Of a DNA stretch of 14,688 nucleotides, positions 6,718-12,562 are shown in pieces. Position numbers and translations under genes: made by a program. Under the pieces are notes generated by a model, which was not told where the DNA came from, ran no database searches, and saw only the letters and a list, made by a program, of their open reading frames with translations. Origin of the DNA: Phycisphaerales bacterium UBA1910 (GTDB lineage Bacteria > Planctomycetota > Phycisphaerae > Phycisphaerales > UBA1924); contig DDGE01000022.1 in NCBI GenBank assembly GCA_002337545.1, positions 5,496 through 20,183 of the forward strand, written 5' to 3'. Within the stretch, counting starts at the first letter, position 1. Each line of letters opens with the position of its first letter.

Positions 6718-8271
6718 TCAGCGGTCAAGGTGGCAGACGCTTTCTGCGCCGGGCCCGAGGGTGATCGCGTTCTTGCCCTGCCGCTTGGATTCCATCGCGC
6801 ACCGATCCGCGGCATCGAGGAGTGAGGCGGCGTCGTGCCCGTCCCAGGGGAAGCTCGCGAGCCCGCCCGAGATGGTGAGGGTGCCGAGCGCCTCGGTGCC
6901 GAGCTTGGGGAATCGGTGGTTGCAGATCTGATGCTGGAAGCGGCAGGCGATCTGATAGATTGATTCGAGAGGTTTGGATCCAGCTTCGCGTGGGCCTGTT
7001 GGTTCGTAGAAGATGACGGCGAACTCATCGCCACCCACACGGCAGACGCGATCGGACGGGCGGATGACGGACTTGAGGAGACTGACGGTCTCGGAAAGGA
7101 TCGCATCGCCAGCGCTGTGCCCGTATGTATCGTTGTAATGCTTGAACGAATCGATGTCGAACACCATGACCGTGACGGTCTGGCGGGCGCTGCGTGCCTG
7201 CTTGATCGCGGCTTCGAGGTATCGCTCGCAGTAACGCCGGTTCCAGGCACCCGTGAGCGAATCTGTGAATGCACACTTGCGGAGCTGTGATTGCTGGATC
7301 TCGAGACGGACCCAGGCGGAAAGCCAAGAGGCGTGGGTCATGAGCAGCGCACGCCCGGTGGTATTCAGCCAGCGTTCATCATCGCAGCAGAGCACCCCTA
7401 CATTCTGATCACCGACGACGATGGGAACACCCAGCATCGCGCCGGGTTCATCGGGCTTGACGAGGGTGATATCCGATCGTCCGAGACGGGCATTGATCTG
7501 GACCAATGCCGCGTCGAGAATCGGTTTCCCCTTGAGCATGGCGAGGACGAGGGGCTCGTCGTCGTGCACGACTGGTGCCTGGTGCAGGTGCGTGGATGCG
7601 GTCTGGGGCGTGTTCTTTGGATCAAGCCCCATCACGACCTGCTTGTGGATGTCGTCTTCATCTTCGAAGGTGCGTTGTGCGCGGTGTTCGAAGGAGTCAT
7701 TCTGAACCACAACCGTGACTTCCGGTTTCGATTCCGCGACCGGCTCTCCGTCGGCTGCGGATTCCGCTTCATCTTCGCGGTCAGATTTTTCGCCACCAGA
7801 ATCAGTGCCTGTGATCTGATCGATCGGATCGGAGAGATCATCGGGGTCGATGTAGCGGAGCGTAACGGGAGCAGAGCGGTCTGCACGCTCGATTGCATCG
7901 TGGATGGACGCGACGAGTTCGTCGAGTGACTGGGATCTGCGGAGACTCCCATCGAACGCGTCGTCTGAATCGTTGACGATCATGGTGCACACGCCCGGAT
8001 CCACGAGACGCAGTGCGTTCACGAAGCGTTTGCGCTGGGAGGGTTCGTCTTCAAGCGTGTCCGCATTCACGATGACAATGGCCTGCGCGGGGGATTCGTG
8101 GTCGATGGGATCGCCGAGCTCGCCGATCGCTTCGATCGTTTCGCGCGTGCGGATGAGCTCGATGTTCGCGTCGCGTCGGAGGACCTGATCGAGGCCCGTT
8201 CGGCCGACAAGGATCACCCGCCACGGGTTGTGGGCGCTGTTCGCAGAACGAGATGTAGAGCTTGTGGTCAT
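6718..8271 (-). CDS. Diguanylate cyclase with pseudo-receiver, GAF-like and GGDEF domains
   Basis: The protein (517 aa) makes c-di-GMP from two GTP. Residues 17-130 resemble a receiver fold (WRVILVG, AIVIVNAD, CTMIVND) without the usual phospho-acceptor pattern. A strongly acidic, disordered-looking linker follows (about 140-210). A GAF-like sensory domain spans about 235-330 (strand GAMLGVPIVVGDQNVGVLCC). The GGDEF domain occupies 335-507, with metal-site FDIDSFKHYNDTYGHSAGD (371-389) and intact GGDEF at 413-417. RPSD at 404-407, five residues before GGDEF, matches the RxxD inhibitory site, implying product feedback. No membrane helix is visible, so it is probably cytosolic. It follows the gene at 8334-8942 by 62 bp; the two probably form a signalling pair. 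Confidence 0.93.
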   Translation of the reverse strand: MTTSSTSRSANSAHNPWRVILVGRTGLDQVLRRDANIELIRTRETIEAIGELGDPIDHESPAQAIVIVNADTLEDEPSQRKRFVNALRLVDPGVCTMIVNDSDDAFDGSLRRSQSLDELVASIHDAIERADRSAPVTLRYIDPDDLSDPIDQITGTDSGGEKSDREDEAESAADGEPVAESKPEVTVVVQNDSFEHRAQRTFEDEDDIHKQVVMGLDPKNTPQTASTHLHQAPVVHDDEPLVLAMLKGKPILDAALVQINARLGRSDITLVKPDEPGAMLGVPIVVGDQNVGVLCCDDERWLNTTGRALLMTHASWLSAWVRLEIQQSQLRKCAFTDSLTGAWNRRYCERYLEAAIKQARSARQTVTVMVFDIDSFKHYNDTYGHSAGDAILSETVSLLKSVIRPSDRVCRVGGDEFAVIFYEPTGPREAGSKPLESIYQIACRFQHQICNHRFPKLGTEALGTLTISGGLASFPWDGHDAASLLDAADRCAMESKRQGKNAITLGPGAESVCHLDR

Positions 8272-8333
8272 GTCTTCTAATGAGGTGTCTGGCTTGACAG
8301 CTGACTTTACAGATTGATTCGGTTTGCCGTGGG

Positions 8334-8942
8334 TTAGTGCTTCCGATCGCCCAGCTCACCGGCGAGCAGCGCATTGAGCTCGTCCGCATCGAGCACATCG
8401 CGGGCACTCAGTGGTGCAGCGGGCTTCGTGGGTGGCGGATTGGGGGTGGGAGTCGGTTGCACGGTCGATTCTGGCTTTGGCTCTGGCTTTGGCTTGAGTT
8501 CAGGTTTCAGTTCGTGGTCGTCGTGCCCAACGAGACGCAGCGGGGTGGGTGCTTTGCCTGAACATACCCCACTTGAGGTGCTCGGCGTGAGTTCGCGGGT
8601 CTTCCTGGGTTGTACGAGCGGGATGAGCGGCGGGTTCGCGCCCGGTTCGTGCGCCCAGCAGAGAACCTGAGGCATAAATCGCTCGATGGATGCGATCATG
8701 CGATCGACATCGTGGAGCTCATCGCGGGTATCGAGGACGATCACGGTGCGTTTCGCGCTCTTGGAGGCTCGTTGAGCGGCCGCAAACGCGGTATGCGCGT
8801 CTTCAGCATCGACAATCGTCATACCCTTGTTGTTCAGGGCTTTGAGGAGACTCGGTGCGGGTGCACGATCAACCGGGTGCCAGACAATGCATGCCTGCGC
8901 GTCCTTGAGCGGGTCGTGTTTGGGCGTTTCAGAGTCCTTCAT
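8334..8942 (-). CDS. Pseudo-receiver-like protein with Pro/Lys/Glu-rich linker and C-terminal ELNALL motif
   Basis: I do not recognise this 202-aa protein as a named family. Residues 16-112 alternate strands and helices like a receiver domain (ACIVWHP, KGMTIVDAED, RTVIVLDTRDEL, PQVLCWAHEP), but with no convincing phosphorylation site. Residues 144-160 are a charged proline repeat (KPELKPKPEPKPE), followed by a proline-rich stretch. The last 25 residues end with LSARDVLDADELNALLAGE, which resembles the LSQDEIDALL peptide at the N-terminus of FliM that binds CheY-P. The layout suggests a folded domain tethered to a short docking peptide. It lies between murG and the diguanylate cyclase gene, whose N-terminal domain looks similar, so joint action in signalling is plausible but inferred. 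Confidence 0.72.
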   Translation of the reverse strand: MKDSETPKHDPLKDAQACIVWHPVDRAPAPSLLKALNNKGMTIVDAEDAHTAFAAAQRASKSAKRTVIVLDTRDELHDVDRMIASIERFMPQVLCWAHEPGANPPLIPLVQPRKTRELTPSTSSGVCSGKAPTPLRLVGHDDHELKPELKPKPEPKPESTVQPTPTPNPPPTKPAAPLSARDVLDADELNALLAGELGDRKH

Positions 8943-8950
8943 CGGCGTAT

Positions 8951-8961
8951 GTACAGTGTAC
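8951..8961. promoter_or_regulatory. 11-bp palindrome GTACAGTGTAC before the pseudo-receiver gene
   Basis: GTACA and TGTAC flank one central base, ending 9 bp before the start codon. On the minus strand it contains TACACT, which could be a -10 hexamer. An operator overlapping a promoter, or chance, are both possible; the position so near the ATG argues against a standard leader. Confidence 0.25.
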
Positions 8962-8966
8962 CGCGC

Positions 8967-8987
8967 GATGGGCGAAAAACACCCATC
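8967..8987 (-). terminator. Possible hairpin downstream of murG
   Basis: On the minus strand GATGGGTG and CGCCCATC pair over 8 bp (one G-U pair) around a TTTTT loop, 56 bp past the murG stop. The G-U pair makes it stable only in minus-strand RNA. No U-tract follows, so it is a weak terminator or leader-hairpin candidate. Confidence 0.3.
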
Positions 8988-9042
8988 TTCACAGGGTTGT
9001 TAGACAAATGACGCCTCGGTTTCGCGTTGGGTCCGAGAACCT

Positions 9043-10176
9043 TTATTGTGTGTTCACAAGGGCTTGTGCGATCCGGAAGGCACCGTCTGGTTCGCCGAGC
9101 GACTCGAGTGCGGACCGCATGCGGTCCCGCCGTTGAGGGTTGGTCAGCAGATCGGCAAGGATGTCGGCGTAGGCGCGGAGGTTTGACGCGGGATCGACTT
9201 GATCCGTGCATGCGATGGCGCCCTCGATGCGGAGTAGCGGCTTGGCGTTATGGAGCTGGTGCTCGTCCTTGTGATATGGATACGGGAAGAACATTGAGGG
9301 GAGTTGTGCGCCCCAGCATTCGGCGACCGTCCCGGCACCGCAACGCCCGATCCCCAGATCCGCCGCCGCGTATGCCGCCCCCATGTCATCGATGTAGTGC
9401 TCGACCCACGCGTTGATGCCTGCATCGCGGTAGATCGTGCGGAGATCATCGATCTCGGTGTCGGCGATCTGTTTGCCGGTTTGGTGGATGATCTGCCAGC
9501 CCTGGAGTGCATCGGGGTGCGCTCGAACGAAGGCCGCGAGGAATCGGTTGAGTGATTGCGCGCCGGTTGAGCCGCCGGTGATGAGGAGGGTGTTGGTGTT
9601 CGGATCGAGATCGAAGCGTGCGCGTGCCTCGGGGTGTTCGATGTGCTTGATGGTGGATGCTCGCACGATCGGCGGTACGCGTGTCCACGCGGGGTGCCCC
9701 GCGATGTCGCAGGCGCTGTAGATGGCGTGCGCCTTGCGTGCGATCAGCTCGTTGGCCTTGCCCGGGACCGCGTCGAGATTGATGAGCACGACTCTGCACT
9801 TCTCGCAATGACCCGCACGGGCCGCGGGCGCGGCGACGAAGCCCCCCATCGCGACCACCACGACGCGATCGTGGGATTGCTTGAGTTGGCGGATCGTTTC
9901 TCGCGTCTGCCGCACACTCGGGCCCCACGAGGGGATGAACCTGAGGATTGCTTTGGGTCGTGACCCGAATGGTTTGGCGGGGAGGGGCGCGAAGGGGATG
10001 TCGAGTGGTTCGAGGATGGCGCGGTCGTTGGGGCGATCGGAGACGAGCAGTTCGCAGTGAGCACTGGGGTCGATGGCGCGGAGTTGTTCGATGATGGCGA
10101 GTGCGGGGTAGATGTGCCCGCCGGTGCCGCCGCCCGCGAAGAGGTAGACGCTCGATGGGGCGGTTCCATCCGTCAT
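9043..10176 (-). CDS. murG: MurG, lipid II-forming GlcNAc transferase
   Basis: MurG adds GlcNAc from UDP-GlcNAc to lipid I at the inner face of the cytoplasmic membrane, producing lipid II. The 377-aa product shows the first glycine loop AGGGTGGHIYPALAI (14-28), a second loop AMGGFVAAPAA (109-119), the third loop TGGSTGAQSLN (200-210), HQTGK (231-235), and the UDP-GlcNAc site CGAGTVAECWGAQLPSMFFPYP with HQLHNA (279-311). The usual HEQN of loop two reads INLD at 132-135, while AVPGKAN after it is conserved. The start codon overlaps the ftsW stop (ATGA), so the two are translationally coupled. Its presence supports a peptidoglycan wall. Assignment is secure; the HEQN change is the only oddity. 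Confidence 0.95.
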   Translation of the reverse strand: MTDGTAPSSVYLFAGGGTGGHIYPALAIIEQLRAIDPSAHCELLVSDRPNDRAILEPLDIPFAPLPAKPFGSRPKAILRFIPSWGPSVRQTRETIRQLKQSHDRVVVVAMGGFVAAPAARAGHCEKCRVVLINLDAVPGKANELIARKAHAIYSACDIAGHPAWTRVPPIVRASTIKHIEHPEARARFDLDPNTNTLLITGGSTGAQSLNRFLAAFVRAHPDALQGWQIIHQTGKQIADTEIDDLRTIYRDAGINAWVEHYIDDMGAAYAAADLGIGRCGAGTVAECWGAQLPSMFFPYPYHKDEHQLHNAKPLLRIEGAIACTDQVDPASNLRAYADILADLLTNPQRRDRMRSALESLGEPDGAFRIAQALVNTQ

Positions 10177-11741
10177 GAGAACAGATCGGCTCGCTGCGAC
10201 TCGTCTTCTGAGTACCCGGCGCTGCGGGCGCTGTTTGATGCGAGCTCGGGTTCTGGCTCGGTCGATTCCTCGCGGGCGCTCATGCGATCACGGAGGCGAG
10301 CAATGATCCCGGGTGCGCGGTCGGGCTCGGTCTCGCCGAACAGTTCGGAGAACTCGTCGTCGTGGATCTCCGGCTCGGGCTGGGGCTCTTCGAAAGACGC
10401 GTATTCCGTCGTGGAGGTGGACGCGATGGGTGCGTCGAAGAGCACCGCCCGGTCCGCGACGGTTGGCTTTGCTTCGATGATCGAACCTCGCGATGCGCGG
10501 ATGGCAAAGTCTGCGGCGTCGTCGTCGTGGACATGGTCGACATAGAGGGCGCTGTACTCCTGAGTGCGTTCGATCGAGACGATGAGCCCGAGCATGAACG
10601 CGGTCATGATCCATCCGGTGCCGCCGGAGGACATGAGCGGGAGGGCGATGCCCTTGGTCGGGCCGAGCCCGGTGACGACGACGAGGTTGATCAAGGCCTG
10701 GATCGCGAAGGTCGCGATGACGCCGAGCACAATGAGTTGGAGTGGCTTGCAACGCTCTCGCGTGGCGATGCTGGTGCCGGACCAGACGATGCCGGCGTAG
10801 GCGCTGATGACGATGACCGCGCCGATGAGACCCAGCTCCTCGCAGACGACGGCGAAGAGGAAGTCGGTTGTGTCTTCGGGGAGGTAGCCGAATTTTTGGA
10901 GCCCGTTTCCAAGCCCGCGCCCGAATATGCCCCCACCCGCGACGGTGGACATGGACTGGATCATGTGGTAGCCGTCGCCCGCGGGATCGGCGTAGGGGTT
11001 GAGGAAGGTGGTGATGCGTGTGACGCGGTATGGGGCGGCGATGATCGCGCCAACGAGCCCGAGCAGGGCAAAGGGGATGAATGCAGCGAAGTGGGCCCAT
11101 CGGGCGCCGCCCGCGAGGAGCACGATGGCGGTGGCCATGAGCATCAGGGCCCCGGTTCCCAGGTCTTCCTTGATCACGACCGTTGCCACGAGACCAGCAC
11201 AAAGACACACAGGCAGCAACCCTGAGAAGAACTTCTTGAGCTTGTGATCTTTATACGAACCCAGTCGGGCGGCGTACCAGGCAACGAGGATGATGATGAC
11301 CCACTTGGCGATTTCGGAGGGCTGGACCGATTCGAGCCCCGGAACATGGAGATTGATCCAGCGTGCCGAGCCGTTGTTGACGCGTGCGATGCCCGGCACA
11401 TAGACGAGCAGGAGCATCCCGATGAGCATCAGAGATCCGATGATGAGCACGCCCATATCGCCGCCGGGCCGGAACCAGACGACGCGTTCGAGACGGTTTG
11501 CGACGCGCCGTACCGGCAGTCGGGTCGCGATGCCCATCGCAATCACAGAAAGGAGGAGGTAGAGACTTGTGCGGGAGGTGAGCAGCGATTTGATGCTCAC
11601 GCCGGAGACGGCAGCGGCGGCGGTCGGATCGGCGTCCGGTGCGAGCGGACGCACGGACATCCCTGCGCTCTGGACCATCACGACACCGATCGTGAGGAGG
11701 ACGAGCGCGCACAACATGACAACATGACCGCTGCGGACCAT
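10173..11741 (-). CDS. ftsW: FtsW/RodA-family (SEDS) peptidoglycan polymerase with long acidic tail
   Basis: SEDS proteins polymerise lipid II glycan chains together with a class B penicillin-binding protein. The 522-aa protein has about ten hydrophobic segments across residues 5-395. Family motifs are RWINL, QPSEIAKW (140-147), KEDLGTG (191-197), FLNPYADPAGDGYHMIQS (246-263), GRGLGNGLQKFGYLPEDTTDFLFAV, and LPLMSSGGTGW (367-377). Position before murG, as in dcw clusters, favours FtsW over RodA. About 128 C-terminal residues form an acidic cytoplasmic tail (EEPQPEPEIHDDEFSELFGE) with a short basic helix (IIARLRDRMSAREE); E. coli FtsW has almost none. The ATG at 11739-11741 is preceded by GAGGTG and a promoter. 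An upstream TTG at 11817-11819 would add 26 polar residues but lies inside the -35 box. Confidence 0.93.
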   Translation of the reverse strand: MVRSGHVVMLCALVLLTIGVVMVQSAGMSVRPLAPDADPTAAAAVSGVSIKSLLTSRTSLYLLLSVIAMGIATRLPVRRVANRLERVVWFRPGGDMGVLIIGSLMLIGMLLLVYVPGIARVNNGSARWINLHVPGLESVQPSEIAKWVIIILVAWYAARLGSYKDHKLKKFFSGLLPVCLCAGLVATVVIKEDLGTGALMLMATAIVLLAGGARWAHFAAFIPFALLGLVGAIIAAPYRVTRITTFLNPYADPAGDGYHMIQSMSTVAGGGIFGRGLGNGLQKFGYLPEDTTDFLFAVVCEELGLIGAVIVISAYAGIVWSGTSIATRERCKPLQLIVLGVIATFAIQALINLVVVTGLGPTKGIALPLMSSGGTGWIMTAFMLGLIVSIERTQEYSALYVDHVHDDDAADFAIRASRGSIIEAKPTVADRAVLFDAPIASTSTTEYASFEEPQPEPEIHDDEFSELFGETEPDRAPGIIARLRDRMSAREESTEPEPELASNSARSAGYSEDESQRADLFS

Positions 11742-11790
11742 GAACACCTCATCGGCACAAGGAACGAATCGGAATGAGAATTGGGGAGGG

Positions 11791-11819
11791 GTTGTAGACG
11801 CGAATGGATCGCGAATCAA
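11791..11819 (-). promoter_or_regulatory. Sigma70-like promoter of ftsW-murG
   Basis: The minus strand carries TTGATT (11814-11819), a 17-bp spacer, and TACAAC (11791-11796). Transcription would begin near 11784, leaving a leader of about 43 bases with GAGGTG before the ATG at 11741. Identified by motif and spacing only. Confidence 0.5.
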
Positions 11820-11916
11820 CCGGATTCAGGGGGCTGTGACCCCGGAATGCGGACGAATCGGGTGCATCTGCGTCATGGGTAACGGGTTGCGAAAAGGAGG
11901 GAATCTGTACAAATTT

Positions 11917-12381
11917 TCAGGGTTGGAGCGTACGCGTCATGAAGACGCTGTTGGGGTCTTCTTGGTATGACGCGAACGGGGCGCAGATCGTGAATCCGAA
12001 GCGTGTGTAGAGCGCTCGCGCGGGGACGAAGTGGTCCTGCGCGCCGGTTTCGAGACTCAATCGGGTGAACTGTTGTAATCGGGCGTGATCGATGATGTGC
12101 GCAAGGAGGGATGCCGCGACGCCCTTGCGTCGGTGCGCGGGGTCGGTGCGCATGGACTTGATCTCGGCGTGGGTGGCGTCGAGTTGCTTGAGTGCGCCGC
12201 AGCCCATAAATGCGCCGTCATCATCGCGCACCGACCAGAACGAGATGTCGGGGGTGCGGAGTCCCTCGATGTCGAGGGCGTGCTTGCTCTCGGGCGGGGA
12301 GATGGCGCGCATCTCTTCGAGGTGCTGGTTGAGCAGGGCGGTGATGTCGGGGGTGGCGGGGTCTTGGGTGCGGATGTGCAT
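11917..12381 (-). CDS. GNAT family N-acetyltransferase (YsnE-like)
   Basis: The protein (154 aa from MHIRTQ) has the acetyl-CoA-binding motif EIKSMRTDPAHRRKGVAASLLAHIIDHA (about 73-100), where RRKGVA is the pyrophosphate loop, followed by LSLETGAQDHFVPARALYTRFGF (about 109-130), the motif-B helix. The first part (ALLNQHLEEMRAISPPES, then GCGALKQLD) resembles the YsnE/PhnO-like subgroup. The acceptor is unknown. Start choice is uncertain: ATG at 12379-12381, ATG at 12391-12393 (inside a palindrome) and a GTG at 12415-12417 (inside a repeat doublet) are all in frame, and none has a ribosome site. The first is chosen because family members begin just before the first beta strand. It precedes ftsW by 175 bp, with the ftsW promoter between. 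Confidence 0.85.
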   Translation of the reverse strand: MHIRTQDPATPDITALLNQHLEEMRAISPPESKHALDIEGLRTPDISFWSVRDDDGAFMGCGALKQLDATHAEIKSMRTDPAHRRKGVAASLLAHIIDHARLQQFTRLSLETGAQDHFVPARALYTRFGFTICAPFASYQEDPNSVFMTRTLQP

Positions 12382-12386
12382 TGTAG

Positions 12387-12402
12387 CAAGCATAGATGCT
12401 TG
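12387..12402. promoter_or_regulatory. 16-bp palindrome CAAGCATAGATGCTTG at the GNAT gene start
   Basis: Two 7-base arms, CAAGCAT and ATGCTTG, flank a 2-bp centre. It covers the alternative ATG at 12391-12393 and lies between the repeat doublet and the chosen start. It could be an operator or translation-blocking hairpin. A TACAAT box beside it (12380-12385, minus) overlaps the start codon and cannot serve that start. Confidence 0.3.
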
Positions 12403-12408
12403 TTTGCA

Positions 12409-12499
12409 GGGTGCCACTACTCGCGTCGAAGACGCGCAGTAGTGTCTTCAGTAGATCGGAGAGCACTACTGCGCCGCTGCGCGTCGAGTAGTGGCACCC
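12409..12499. repeat. REP-like hairpin family D, inverted doublet (91 bp)
   Basis: Unit D1 (12409-12444) begins GGGTGCC and folds as ACTACT + CGCGTC, loop GAA, GACGCG + AGTAGT. Unit D2 (12464-12499) is the inverted partner, with the same outer stem ACTACT/AGTAGT and a different inner stem rich in GCGC. The spacer is 19 bp. Outer ends form a perfect 17-bp inverted repeat counted from 12407 to 12501 (CAGGGTGCCACTACTCG and its complement). Total length and spacer equal those of doublet A although the stem sequences are unrelated. Confidence 0.85.
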
Positions 12500-12533
12500 T
12501 GAGATGGGGGGCTCCTGCAGTCTGAGAAGACCA

Positions 12534-12551
12534 CCCCCGTCAGGACGGGGG
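12534..12551 (-). terminator. GC-rich hairpin terminator after rimO
   Basis: CCCCCGTC and GACGGGGG pair as a stem of 7-8 bp with a very small loop, 11 bp past the rimO stop. On the minus strand it is followed by TGGTCTTCTC, a weak T-rich tract. Probably the end of the rimO transcript. Confidence 0.55.
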
Positions 12552-12562
12552 AGGCACGAAGA

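Noticed and set aside
10362..11225. 287-aa plus-strand frame opposite ftsW
   Set aside because: It is a Gly/Asp/Arg-rich shadow of a gene with complete SEDS motifs on the minus strand.
11817..11819. TTG start for ftsW, adding 26 residues
   Set aside because: It has no ribosome site and lies in the -35 hexamer of a plausible promoter, while the ATG at 11741 follows GAGGTG and begins just before the first membrane helix.
11829..11844. GGGG-TCACAG-CCCC hairpin as terminator of the GNAT gene
   Set aside because: The stem is only four pairs, has no T-tract, and lies just upstream of the ftsW promoter.
12380..12385. TACAAT as the -10 box of the GNAT gene
   Set aside because: It overlaps the chosen start codon, so the transcript would begin inside the gene; no good -35 is present.
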